Below are positions 41,950 through 50,056 of a stretch of 64,000 bases of DNA, one piece after another. The notes beneath the pieces are model-generated. The model saw nothing but the letters and a program-made list of their open reading frames with translations, ran no database searches and was not told the DNA's origin. A program made the translations under genes and the position numbers. How positions within the stretch are numbered: position 1 is the first letter of the stretch; the number at the start of each line of letters is the position of its first letter. Source of the stretch: Nonomuraea ceibae (GTDB lineage: Bacteria > Actinomycetota > Actinomycetes > Streptosporangiales > Streptosporangiaceae). Location of the stretch: positions 1 to 64,000 of the forward strand of contig NZ_JAHKRO010000024.1 in the NCBI RefSeq assembly GCF_019396325.1. The letters run 5' to 3'.

Positions 41950-43113
41950 CTACGGGGCGGGCCGAAATTTCAGCATTTCCTGGGCGATGAGGGTGACGTG
42001 ATCGGGGGTGTAGTTCTCGTTCCAGTCGATGACCAGCAGCGTCTCGGCGACCAACCGCTCGGCCTCGGGGCACGCGCGGGGGACGTACCCCTCCAAAGGG
42101 TAGCGAGACGACCCGTATATCGGCCCTTGCCATACGGGCGCGCGGTTGAGCGGCTCGTCCAGGTATCCGGCCCGCGCCGGTATCCCGGCCTCCCGCAGCC
42201 GGGCGGCCAGCTCCGGCGCGCCGCCCCCGGGCAACACGACGGGGAAGAGCCACCAGGCGTGGCCCTCCGGGCGCGGCAGCCGTACCCCCTCCAGGCCCTC
42301 CAGGGCCTCCAGCAGCCGCATGGCCGTCGCGCGGCGGTCGGCCACCACCCGGGGCAGTTTGGCGAGCTGGGCGCGCGCCACGGCGGCCTGGAGCTCGCTC
42401 ATGCGGTAGTTCAGGCCGAACGCGGCGTGCGAGCGGCCCGCCGCCCGGTCCCAGCCCTTGTCGGAGAACAGCCGCATGCGCCGGGCCAGCTCGTCGTCGT
42501 CGGTCAGCGTGAGCCCGCCGTCGCCGCAGGTGATGTGCTTCCACTGCTGCAGGCTCAGGCAGGCCACGTCGCCCACGGTCCCGGCGGGCCGCCTCTCCCC
42601 CGGCCCTGCGGGCAGCTCGGTCAGCCACGCCTGGGCGCAGTCCTCGATCAGCGCGAGCCCGTGCGCGTCCGCCAGCGCGCGCAGCTCGTCCACCCGGGCC
42701 GGGGCGCCGAACAGGTGCACGGCCATGATCGCCCTGGTCCGCGGCCCGATGAGGCGCGCGACGGCGTCCGGGTCGAGATTGCCGTCGGCGGGATCGACGT
42801 CGGCGAAGACAGGAACGGCGTTCTGCGCCAAGATGGGGGCCACAGTCCCGAAGTCCGTGATCGGCGTCGTGATGATCTCGTCGCCGGGATCCGGCGCTGC
42901 GGCCACGACCGCGAGATGGAGGGCGGCGGTGCCCGAGCTGCACGCGATCGCGTGGCGCACGCCGTGCATGCCGGCGATCTCGCGTTCGAGCGCCCGCGCC
43001 TCGGTGCCCCAGACGGAGTTGAGCATGCCCGAACGGATCACCCGCTCGACGGCCGCCACCTCCTCGTCACCGAGCGTGCGGCCGGCCGCCTCTGCCATGG
43101 ACGGGAACTTCAC
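41950..43113 (-). CDS. DegT/DnrJ/EryC1 aminotransferase (parent of the copy at 1-159)
   Basis: 387 aa from the GTG at 43113, preceded by GTGAGGTG. N terminus K-F-P-S-M-A-E-A-A-G-R-T-L-G-D-E-E-V. C-S-S-G-T-A-A-L-H-L-A-V, I-I-T-T-P-I-T-D-F, E-D-C-A-Q-A-W and the PLP Lys in L-S-L-Q-Q-W-K-H-I-T-C-G-D-G-G mark the family; W-K-H-I resembles the AHBA-synthase/2-deoxystreptamine subgroup. Aminates a keto-sugar or cyclitol. Divergent from the island regulator across operator 6. Residues about 173-225 are duplicated at the left edge of the window. Confidence 0.9.
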   Translation of the reverse strand: MKFPSMAEAAGRTLGDEEVAAVERVIRSGMLNSVWGTEARALEREIAGMHGVRHAIACSSGTAALHLAVVAAAPDPGDEIITTPITDFGTVAPILAQNAVPVFADVDPADGNLDPDAVARLIGPRTRAIMAVHLFGAPARVDELRALADAHGLALIEDCAQAWLTELPAGPGERRPAGTVGDVACLSLQQWKHITCGDGGLTLTDDDELARRMRLFSDKGWDRAAGRSHAAFGLNYRMSELQAAVARAQLAKLPRVVADRRATAMRLLEALEGLEGVRLPRPEGHAWWLFPVVLPGGGAPELAARLREAGIPARAGYLDEPLNRAPVWQGPIYGSSRYPLEGYVPRACPEAERLVAETLLVIDWNENYTPDHVTLIAQEMLKFRPAP

Positions 43114-43134
43114 AGAGCACCTCACAGGATACGA

Positions 43135-43152
43135 TTGCGGTCTTGACCGTTA
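43135..43152. promoter_or_regulatory. Island operator 6 (regulator / aminotransferase intergenic)
   Basis: TTGCGGTC-TT-GACCGTTA between the divergent aminotransferase and regulator genes. It begins at the last base of TACGAT (43130-43135), a -10 for the regulator, so it covers the regulator's start site: autoregulation is likely. Confidence 0.75.
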
Positions 43153-43172
43153 ATAGCGAGAGGGAGACGTGG

Positions 43173-44378
43173 GTGGCGATCGTCATCGGTGTCGTCGGTC
43201 CGCATGATCTGGTCGACCAGGTCGCGGCCACCTGCGAGGAGCAGCCGGGCCTGAGCGCCCTGCGGCTCGACTACGACCACGAGTCGCAGGCGCCCGCGAT
43301 CGTGGAGGCGCACGCCACCTCCGTCGAGGGCTGGCTGTTCACCGGCATCGTGCCGTACATGCTCTCCCGCGACGCCGACGCGCTCACCCGCCCCGCCGCG
43401 TTCGTCGACTACACCGGCGCGACGCTGCTCAGCGCCCTCGTCCGGCTCCAGCACCAGGGCGTGGACGTGACCCGGCTGTCCATCGACACGCTGTCGGCGG
43501 CCGACGTGACCGCCACGTTCGCCGAGGCGGGGCTGCCCACCGAGCAGCTCCGCACGCTGCCCTACCGGCCGGAGATGACGTCGAAGAAGGCCATCGCCTT
43601 CCACCGGCGCGGCCCCGCCCACCCGGTGATCACCTGCCTGAGCTCCGTCTACGAGGCGCTGCGCGACGACCCGCACGTGCTGCGGCTGGCCCCCTCCACG
43701 CACTCGGTGCGGGTCGCGCTGCGCCAGCTCCTGCTCACCGCCGAAGGGCAGGCGCAGGAGGACGCGCAGATCGCGCTCGGCCTCATCGAGGTGGAGAACG
43801 ACGAGGGGCTGCTGCGCGAGGCCGCCGCCCTGGGCGGCACCGTCGCCGCCTTCCGGGGCGGCACCCACCTGCTCGTCACCACCCGGGGGCCGCTGCACGA
43901 CGCGACCGTGGGCTTCACCGGGCTGCCGCTGCTGGCCCGCCTGGCCGGCCAGAACCAGGTGGTGCGGGTCGGCTTCGGCCTGGGCCGCAGCGCCGCCGAG
44001 GCCGAGAGCCTGGCCCGCCGCGCCCTGGCCCGCGCCCGCCGCATCGGCGACGTCGCCGCCGTGCTGTCGCTGCGCGCCGACACCGACATCGTGCTGGAGT
44101 CGGTGCCGACAGGCCCTGCCGGCGAGCAGAACCTGTCGGTCATCGCCCGCCGCGTCGGCCTGTCGGTGCCCACGCTGGAGAAGCTCCTGGAGGCCCGCGA
44201 CGCCGCCGGCGACGAGCCGCTGACCACGCGGGAGATCGCCGACCGGCTCGCGGTCCAGCAGCGCACCGCCCGCCGCATGCTGCACCGGCTGGAGCTCGCC
44301 GGTCTGGCCGAGCGCACCGGCAACCTGACCAGCGGCTCCAGCGGGCGGCCGCTGACCCTCTACCGGCTGACGCTCTGA
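43173..44378 (+). CDS. Multidomain HTH regulator, probable master of the island
   Basis: 401 aa from GTG 43173 (AGGGAG six bases upstream). Three parts. Residues 1-160: alternating alpha/beta region (V-A-I-V-I-G-V-V-G-P-H-D-L-V) recalling PrpR-N or periplasmic-binding folds. About 170-310: a cyclase-like domain resembling degenerate GGDEF/GTP-cyclohydrolase III, with V-G-F-G-L-G-R-S-A-A-E-A-E-S-L-A-R-R-A-L-A-R-A-R-R. About 335-401: winged HTH with L-T-T-R-E-I-A-D-R-L-A-V-Q-Q-R-T-A-R-R-M-L. No GGDEF active-site motif, so a sensor role is inferred. Operator 6 lies at its promoter. Confidence 0.78.
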   Translation: MAIVIGVVGPHDLVDQVAATCEEQPGLSALRLDYDHESQAPAIVEAHATSVEGWLFTGIVPYMLSRDADALTRPAAFVDYTGATLLSALVRLQHQGVDVTRLSIDTLSAADVTATFAEAGLPTEQLRTLPYRPEMTSKKAIAFHRRGPAHPVITCLSSVYEALRDDPHVLRLAPSTHSVRVALRQLLLTAEGQAQEDAQIALGLIEVENDEGLLREAAALGGTVAAFRGGTHLLVTTRGPLHDATVGFTGLPLLARLAGQNQVVRVGFGLGRSAAEAESLARRALARARRIGDVAAVLSLRADTDIVLESVPTGPAGEQNLSVIARRVGLSVPTLEKLLEARDAAGDEPLTTREIADRLAVQQRTARRMLHRLELAGLAERTGNLTSGSSGRPLTLYRLTL

Positions 44379-44385
44379 CACGGCT

Positions 44386-45441
44386 TCAGGCGAGCCAGCG
44401 GGCGAGTCCCTCGGCGACGAAGTCGTCGTCGCGCAGCCACGGGTAGGCCGCCCACACCCGGTCGATCTCCGCGAGCTGGCCCGGCGACAGCTCCTCGGCC
44501 GGGTCCAGGCACCAGCGGCCCGCCAGCAGGCCCTGGCGGCGCAGGATCTCGTGGATGCCCGGGATGCAGCCGTGGAAGCCGTTGGCCGTGTCGAAGATGG
44601 CCGCGTTGGCGTCGGTGAGGTGGCCGTCGAGCGTGAGCAGGCGGCGCGTGGCCGCGTCGTCGCCCGCGCGGGCCCGCCCGGCCTCCTCCAGCAGCTCCAC
44701 CGCCCGCCGCACCCACACGGCCCACTGGCCGAGCAGCCCGCCGACGAACTCGACCTCCACCTCGCGCCCGTCCACCACCACCCGGTGCGGGGTGATGAGG
44801 TCGGCCAGGATGTGGTCGTCGTTGCCGGTGTAGAGCGCGACCTCGCCGGCGCGCCCGGCCCGCACGACGCCGTGCAGCACGTCGAGCGTGCGGTAGCGGT
44901 CGAACGGGGCGACCTTGATGCCGACGACCGACTCGATCGAGGCCAGCCGCGTCCAGAAGTCGCGCGACAGCGGCCGTCCGCCCACGGCGGGCTGCAGGTA
45001 GAAGCCGATCACCGGCAGCACCTCGCCCACCGCCCGCGCCCGCTCCACCAGCGCGTCCTCGTCGAGCTCGGCGTACGGGCTCAGCAGGGCCATGTGGTAG
45101 CCGAGCGACCTGGCCAGCTCGGCCTCGGCCACGGCCTGGGCGGTGGGCCCGGTCGTGCCCGCCACCATCACCACCTCGCGCTCGAACTCGCCCGCGGTGC
45201 GCGCGGCCAGCTCCAGCACCGGCGGCAGCAGGTCCGTGCCGTGCAGGGCGAACTGCGTGGTGTGCACGCCGACCGCCAGGCCGCCCGCGCCGGCCTCGAT
45301 GTAGTAGCGGGTCAGGGCGCGCTGGCGGCGCTCGTCGAGCGTCCTGCCGGGTGTGAGCGCGAGCGGGTGCGCCGGGATCACCAGCCCGCGCCTGAACAGG
45401 TCACGCACCGACGTCTGCGCCTCTGGAGCCGTGCTGAGCAC
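44386..45441 (-). CDS. DHDPS-like (beta/alpha)8 aldolase family protein, extended form
   Basis: 351 aa from GTG 45441 (AAGGGGG upstream; longer starts to 45498 are weaker). The presumed Schiff-base Lys is in V-V-G-I-K-V-A-P-F-D-R near residue 190; the entry region reads A-L-T-R-Y-Y-I-E-A-G-A-G-G-L-A-V-G-V-H-T-T-Q-F. It is about 50 residues longer than DapA, with a C-terminal helical extension. Product or substrate unknown. Same strand as the SDR gene (41 bp apart), so likely one operon under operator 7. Convergent with the regulator gene. Confidence 0.82.
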   Translation of the reverse strand: MLSTAPEAQTSVRDLFRRGLVIPAHPLALTPGRTLDERRQRALTRYYIEAGAGGLAVGVHTTQFALHGTDLLPPVLELAARTAGEFEREVVMVAGTTGPTAQAVAEAELARSLGYHMALLSPYAELDEDALVERARAVGEVLPVIGFYLQPAVGGRPLSRDFWTRLASIESVVGIKVAPFDRYRTLDVLHGVVRAGRAGEVALYTGNDDHILADLITPHRVVVDGREVEVEFVGGLLGQWAVWVRRAVELLEEAGRARAGDDAATRRLLTLDGHLTDANAAIFDTANGFHGCIPGIHEILRRQGLLAGRWCLDPAEELSPGQLAEIDRVWAAYPWLRDDDFVAEGLARWLA

Positions 45442-45481
45442 GTTTGTCCCCCTTGTCATGGAAGATGTGGTCCCGCCGGCG

Positions 45482-46489
45482 CTAAAAACGGCCGTCACGG
45501 CGTTCGAACTTCGTGGGCTTGCCCAGCAGCGGGCCGCCGTCCGCCACCCAGCGGGCGATGTGGTCGATCAGCTCCAGCGGCGTGATCTCCGGGTAGCCGA
45601 ACAGCCGGTGGCAGCGCGAGGCGTTCGACAGCAGCGCCGTCGGGGCCTCCTCGCCGGTGAACACCGGCTCCACGCCCAGCCGCGCGCCCAGCTCCAGCGC
45701 GGCCCGCCGTACGGAGATCAGCTCCGGGCCCGTGACGTTGAGCACGTACGGCGGGGTGCCGGCGTGCAGCAGCGAGCGGAGGGTGACCTCGTTGGCGTAG
45801 CCCTGCCACACGACGTTGACCTGACCGGTCGTCAGGTCGACGGGCTCGCGGGCGAGCACCTTCTGCGCCAGGTCGACGAGCACGCCGTAGCGCAGCTCGA
45901 CGGCGTAGTTGAGGCGGATCAGCGCCATCGGGGTGCCGTGCAGCTCCGAGAAGTGCGTCAGCACCCGCTCGCGGCCCAGGCAGCTCATCGCGTAGTCGCC
46001 GACGGGCCCGGGCCGGTCGTCCTCGACGCTGCCGCCGCCGGTGACGGGGACGAGCGGGTAGACGTTGCCGGTGGACAGCGCCGCGATGCGGCTGTCACGG
46101 AAGCGCTCGGCGATCCGGCCCGGCAGGTACGTGTTGGTGAACCAGGTGGCGTGCTCGCGCCCCTGCGTGCCGAACTTGGCCCCGACCAGGAACACCACGT
46201 TCGGCGCTTCCGGCAGGCCGGCCAGCGCCCGCTCGTCGGCCACGTCGGCGCTCACCACGGTGGCGCCCTCGGCGGCGAGCGCGTCGGCCAGGCCGGGCTC
46301 GGAGAAGCGCGACACGGCGATGACGCGCTTCTCGCCCCGGGTGGCGTTCAGCGCCAGCCGCACCAGGCTCGGGCCCAGCTTGCCGCCCGCGCCGAGGATC
46401 ATGATGTCGCCGTCGAGCTTGCCGAGATCCTCCACGAGGCCGGCGCTGGGGCGCGCCAGGCGCTCCTCGAGTTCCGCTGTCGTCCGCAC
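45482..46489 (-). CDS. Extended SDR / NAD-dependent epimerase-like protein without catalytic Lys
   Basis: 335 aa. Rossmann start I-M-I-L-G-A-G-G-K-L-G (G-x-G-G-x-x-G, atypical), D-V-A-D for the adenine pocket, and S-T-G-N-V-Y-P in place of the S-S-x-x-V-Y strand. The active-site element is Y-A-M-S-C: the Lys of Y-x-x-x-K is Cys. Either a non-canonical epimerase or dehydratase or a binding protein. GTG 46489 with AGGGGG. It is first in its operon, directly under operator 7. Confidence 0.8.
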   Translation of the reverse strand: MRTTAELEERLARPSAGLVEDLGKLDGDIMILGAGGKLGPSLVRLALNATRGEKRVIAVSRFSEPGLADALAAEGATVVSADVADERALAGLPEAPNVVFLVGAKFGTQGREHATWFTNTYLPGRIAERFRDSRIAALSTGNVYPLVPVTGGGSVEDDRPGPVGDYAMSCLGRERVLTHFSELHGTPMALIRLNYAVELRYGVLVDLAQKVLAREPVDLTTGQVNVVWQGYANEVTLRSLLHAGTPPYVLNVTGPELISVRRAALELGARLGVEPVFTGEEAPTALLSNASRCHRLFGYPEITPLELIDHIARWVADGGPLLGKPTKFERRDGRF

Positions 46490-46513
46490 GCGGGGTCCCC
46501 CTCTGTCCGTTAT

Positions 46514-46531
46514 TTACGGTCCAGACCGTAA
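46514..46531. promoter_or_regulatory. Island operator 7 (SDR-aldolase operon), perfect palindrome
   Basis: TTACGGTC-CA-GACCGTAA: both 8-bp arms are exact complements. It lies 25 bp upstream of GTG 46489 and contains a TACGGT -10-like element on the minus strand. This copy defines the consensus. Confidence 0.85.
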
Positions 46532-46571
46532 CCGTGAGGGAGTCCGCCTGTCAACGGGCGGCGCCGCGACG

Positions 46572-47456
46572 TCAGACGCTCTCGCGCGCCGCCACCAGAA
46601 CACCGAGGATCGCCCGCGTCTCCGCCCACGGCACCGGGCTCGGCGCGCCGCCCGCCATCTCCAGGAACGCCTCGATCGTCCCCGCGTAGCCGAGCCCCCG
46701 CACCGGATCGTCCCCCGCCTCGATCACCACGTGCTCGTCGCCGCCCCGGCGGTGCACGGTCACGCCGTAGCGCTCCTCGTCACTCACCCCGATCACCTCG
46801 ACCACGCCGGTCACCCCGCTGTCCCACCGCAGCGCCATCACCCCGGTGTCCTCCGACCGCAGCGTCCCGTAGTGCCGCGTCGCGGCCGCCGCCCCCGCCA
46901 GCCGCACCCCCGGCCCGAGCAGCGCCACCAGCAGCTCCACCCCGTGCACGCCCATCGTCACCAGCGTCCCGCCGCCCTCCGACGGGGTGTCCTGCCAGGC
47001 GTTGTAGCCGGTCGCCCACAGGCCCACGTCATGCCGTACGGTCGCGCGCACCGACAGCACGTCCTCCCCGTCCGCCTTCACCCCGGCGAACGCCGGCGCG
47101 AACCGCAGCACCGAACCCGACATCACCCGGTCGTGGATCGGCAGCCGGTCCAGCCGGTCGAGCTGCTCCCGCGTCGCCGCCGCCGGCTTGTTCACGAAAC
47201 ACGCCGCCCCGGTCTCCAGCACCGCCGCCAGCGCCTCAGGCACCTGCGGGTTCGGCACCGTCAGCACCACCCCGTCAGGGCCGTGCTCCAGCGCCTCCGC
47301 CAGGCTCCCCGCCACCCGCGCCCCCGGGTGCTCCTCCGTGAAGCGCCGCAACCGCTCGGCGTCCGGCTCCCACACCACCAGCTCGGCATGCCGGGCCAGC
47401 GTGCGGGCATCGGTGTAGGGATGGCTGGTGGCGAGCCCGGCGAGAGTGATGCGCAC
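46572..47456 (-). CDS. Gfo/Idh/MocA-family oxidoreductase
   Basis: 294 aa from GTG 47456 (GGAG six bases upstream). The Rossmann domain is short and unusual (R-I-T-L-A-G-L-A-T-S-H-P-Y-T-D, without G-x-G-x-x-G). The family signature C-F-V-N-K-P-A-A-A-T (E-K-P with Asn for Glu) is near residue 95, and the C-terminal beta-sheet domain contains G-V-H-G-V-E-L-L. Likely oxidises or reduces a sugar or cyclitol hydroxyl. TACCCT -10 lies upstream; no operator found. It borders the island on the right. Confidence 0.85.
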   Translation of the reverse strand: MRITLAGLATSHPYTDARTLARHAELVVWEPDAERLRRFTEEHPGARVAGSLAEALEHGPDGVVLTVPNPQVPEALAAVLETGAACFVNKPAAATREQLDRLDRLPIHDRVMSGSVLRFAPAFAGVKADGEDVLSVRATVRHDVGLWATGYNAWQDTPSEGGGTLVTMGVHGVELLVALLGPGVRLAGAAAATRHYGTLRSEDTGVMALRWDSGVTGVVEVIGVSDEERYGVTVHRRGGDEHVVIEAGDDPVRGLGYAGTIEAFLEMAGGAPSPVPWAETRAILGVLVAARESV

Positions 47457-47519
47457 GGCGTGCTCCAAGAGTGTCAGAGGGTACGAAACGCAGCCCATCA
47501 TGACAGCCCGGCAACCCAG

Positions 47520-47623
47520 GTGACACTGCGTACGCGGACGGGTACGCTTTCCTTGCCGCCCATCGCCGATGGGACCGGAAGTGAGCCCGGGTGGACTGCC
47601 GGACGACAGGAGCCCGGGCTTTG
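47520..47623 (+). ncRNA. Candidate small RNA with own promoter and terminator hairpin
   Basis: GTGACA (47520-47525), 17 nt, then TACGCT (47543-47548) forms a good vegetative promoter on plus, though no plus-strand gene follows. A transcript starting near 47555 would contain a 6-bp hairpin (CCCATC-GCC-GATGGG) and end with an 8-bp stem (47584-47591 with 47613-47620, AGCCCGGG/CCCGGGCT) plus TTT. About 70 nt. It does not match a riboswitch I know. The hairpin might instead terminate the minus-strand DUF3800 gene. Confidence 0.4.
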
Positions 47624-47635
47624 CGCTGTCCGGCC

Positions 47636-48205
47636 TCAGCCGACGGTCACGTAGACCATCTCCATCCCGGCGCCGAGCCCCTCCCAAAGCTCCGTCCGTC
47701 CCGCGGCGGCCAGCGACGCGGCGCCCGCCACCACGTCGGGCAGCCAGGTCAGCGGCTCCTCGACGGCAGGCACCCAGAGCGCCCGCAGCCTCGGGCTGAT
47801 GGCGTGACGGATGCGCAGGACGTCGATCAGGTCCCGGTCAGCCGCGTCGAGCCCGGGCCCGCGCGACTCGAAGAAGATCTCCAGCACCGGCCGTCGCCCG
47901 AGTTCCCAGAGCAGGTGCTCCATGCACTTGCGGCGCGCCCGCTCCTGCCTCCTGGCGTCGAGGCCGGTGCCCACGACGACGAGCGCGGAGGGCCGCAGCT
48001 CCGCCACCGCCTCGACGATCAGCGTCCGCCGTTTGGCGTTCTCGTCACGCCAGTGGAGCCGCCGCTGCCGGCGAAGCAGCAGTTCACGGAGGGCGGCCCG
48101 ATGGCACTCGGCCCGGGCCGGCGGGACGAGCACGGCGGCCATCAGGTAAAGGCCATGGGAGAACCGCATCGACTCGTCGACGTACGCGGAGAACGGGGGG
48201 TTCAC
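47636..48205 (-). CDS. DUF3800-like protein
   Basis: 189 aa. N terminus F-S-A-Y-V-D-E-S-M-R-F...Y-L-M-A-A-V-L-V-P matches DUF3800 (R-N-H-like fold; D-E-S acidic motif). An internal H-W-R-D-E-N and a later V-V-G-T-G-L strand follow. DUF3800 proteins often occur near mobile or defence genes, but no such partner is here. GTG 48205 is 8 nt after TAGCAT (leaderless). Confidence 0.75.
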   Translation of the reverse strand: MNPPFSAYVDESMRFSHGLYLMAAVLVPPARAECHRAALRELLLRRQRRLHWRDENAKRRTLIVEAVAELRPSALVVVGTGLDARRQERARRKCMEHLLWELGRRPVLEIFFESRGPGLDAADRDLIDVLRIRHAISPRLRALWVPAVEEPLTWLPDVVAGAASLAAAGRTELWEGLGAGMEMVYVTVG

Positions 48206-48250
48206 GAGCGCTCATGCTAGCCCCGCCCCTTACGTAACGTGACGATCTCC

Positions 48251-50056
48251 CTACAGTTCGTCGACCTCCGCGAACGTGCGCCCGCCCGAGAGGCGGGGGT
48301 AGCCGGGGCCGCGGTCGAAGAAGCGGTCGGACGGGGGCCGCAGGCGGGCACGGAGCTCGGCGGTGCCCTGCTCGTCGATGCGGTCGCCGTCGAGGACGAC
48401 GCCGTAGTCGCCGAGGGCGCCGGCGATCGACACCTTGCCGTCGCGGACGTCGGCGGCGACGGCGCGCGGGTCGCGGTCGTAGGGGGAGCCCCAGCCGCCG
48501 CCTCCGGTGGTGCGGATGCGGATGAGCTCGCCGGCCTGCACCGGGTGGTCGTCGACCAGCCCCTCCATCTCCTTGCCGGCGATCTCGACGCGGAAGGGGC
48601 GCCCGGCGAGGCCGCCGTTGACGCCCCAGCAGGACAGGATCGACCGGTCGGCGATGGACATGTAGGAGGCGTCGCGCAGCATCCGGATGTGCTTGTCGTA
48701 GCCGAGGCCGCCGCGGAACATGCCGGGCCCGCCGGAGTCGCAGGCCAGCCCGAGCCGCTCCACCCGGAACGGCCAGCGCGCCTCGGCGAACTCGACGGGG
48801 ATGTTGCGCGAGTCGGGCACGACGTGGATGGTGTCCTCGCCGTCGGCGTACCAGCGTCCGCCGGAGCCGCCGCCGAGCACCTCGCGCATGAGGTAGGGGC
48901 CGTCGTCGCCGATGCCGTGCACGCCGGTGTAGCGGATGGTCTCCTGGTCGGCGGGCATGCGTCCGCCGGTGGCCTTGGCGAGCACCCCGGCCAGGACGCC
49001 GAGCAGCCGCAGGATGACGAACGTGCGGGCGTTGGTGGGCGCGGGGAAGACCGGGGTGAGCAGCGTGCCCTTCTCCGGGAAGATCATCTTGATGAGGGGG
49101 ACGACGCCCTCGTTGACGTCCAGCTCGGCCATGCGCTCGGGCGTGTCGGCCAGGTTGCGCAGCACGGGCGCGAGCCACTTCTTCAGGAAGACGCCGTCGG
49201 CGTAGTCGCCCGCGTGGTTGATCGGGCCCTTGGCCTGGGGTGAGGTGCCGGTGAAGTCGATGGTGAGCGGCGCCTCGGCGGCGTGGTCGACGGTCAGCGT
49301 GATGCGCTGGGCGTGCAGGCGCGGCTCGTCGACGCCGTCGTGCTCGGCGTAGTCCTCCCAGGTGTAGGTGCCCTCGGGGATCTTGGCCAGGAGTTCGCGG
49401 CGGAACGTCTCGGTCGTCTTGCCGATGATGGCGTCGAAGCACTCCTCGACCGCCTGCCTGCCGTAGCGCCCGAACAGCTCGGCGAGGCGGCGGGCGCCCA
49501 TGAGGCAGGCCGAGCACTCGGCGTCGAGGTCGCCGGCCAGCGAGTCGGGCATGCGGGAGTTGCGCGTCATGATGCGCAGCGCGGCCTCGTTCGGCACGCC
49601 CTGGTCCCACAGCTTGATCGGCGGGACCATCAGCCCCTCCTCGTACACCGAGCGGGCGTGCGAGGGCATGGAGCCGGGCACCGAGCCGCCGATGTCGTCG
49701 TGGTGGCCGAACGCCTGCACGAACGCCACCACCTCGCCGTCGTGGAAGACGGGCACGGTGACGCACAGGTCGGGCAGGTGGCCGATGCCGCCTTCGGACA
49801 GGTAGACGTCGTTGTGGAAGTACACGTCGCCGGGCTTCATCGTCTCGACGGGGAAGTCGCGGACGACCGGCTGCACGAGCGCGCTGTAGGAGCGGCCGGT
49901 GAGCTTGCGCAGCCGTACGTCGTGGATGCCGGCGCGGAAGTCGTGCGCGTCGCGGATCATCGGCGAGCGGGCCGTGCGCGCGATGGCGGTCTCGACCTCC
50001 TTCTCCACGGAGGCGAGCGTGCCCTCGACGATCTCCACGAGGATCGGGTCAGTCAC
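48251..50056 (-). CDS. hyuB: Hydantoinase B / oxoprolinase-type subunit
   Basis: 601 aa from GTG 50056 (GGAGG six bases upstream), overlapping the hyuA end by 8 bp. Typical HyuB motifs: D-F-R-A-G-I-H-D, Y-F-H-N-D-V-Y-L-S-E-G-G-I-G-H-L-P-D, F-G-H-H-D-D-I-G-G, D-F-T-G-T-S, G-P-G-M-F-R-G-G and G-G-G-G-W-G-S-P. With HyuA it forms an ATP-dependent hydrolase or carboxylase of cyclic amides or ketones; the substrate is not decidable. Confidence 0.93.
   Translation of the reverse strand: MTDPILVEIVEGTLASVEKEVETAIARTARSPMIRDAHDFRAGIHDVRLRKLTGRSYSALVQPVVRDFPVETMKPGDVYFHNDVYLSEGGIGHLPDLCVTVPVFHDGEVVAFVQAFGHHDDIGGSVPGSMPSHARSVYEEGLMVPPIKLWDQGVPNEAALRIMTRNSRMPDSLAGDLDAECSACLMGARRLAELFGRYGRQAVEECFDAIIGKTTETFRRELLAKIPEGTYTWEDYAEHDGVDEPRLHAQRITLTVDHAAEAPLTIDFTGTSPQAKGPINHAGDYADGVFLKKWLAPVLRNLADTPERMAELDVNEGVVPLIKMIFPEKGTLLTPVFPAPTNARTFVILRLLGVLAGVLAKATGGRMPADQETIRYTGVHGIGDDGPYLMREVLGGGSGGRWYADGEDTIHVVPDSRNIPVEFAEARWPFRVERLGLACDSGGPGMFRGGLGYDKHIRMLRDASYMSIADRSILSCWGVNGGLAGRPFRVEIAGKEMEGLVDDHPVQAGELIRIRTTGGGGWGSPYDRDPRAVAADVRDGKVSIAGALGDYGVVLDGDRIDEQGTAELRARLRPPSDRFFDRGPGYPRLSGGRTFAEVDEL

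Noticed and set aside
42458..43153. Plus-strand frame that shares its opening residues with the frame at 19-768
   Set aside because: Both are antisense shadows; the similarity comes from the duplicated 159-bp aminotransferase fragment.
47555..47623. Known riboswitch (c-di-GMP, cobalamin, SAM, ZTP) in the gap at 47.5 kb
   Set aside because: None of the conserved cores I know fits either strand; kept only as an unspecified small-RNA candidate.
47636..48205. DUF3800 gene as sign of a defence island or phage remnant
   Set aside because: No integrase, restriction, toxin or phage gene is next to it; the single gene is not enough.
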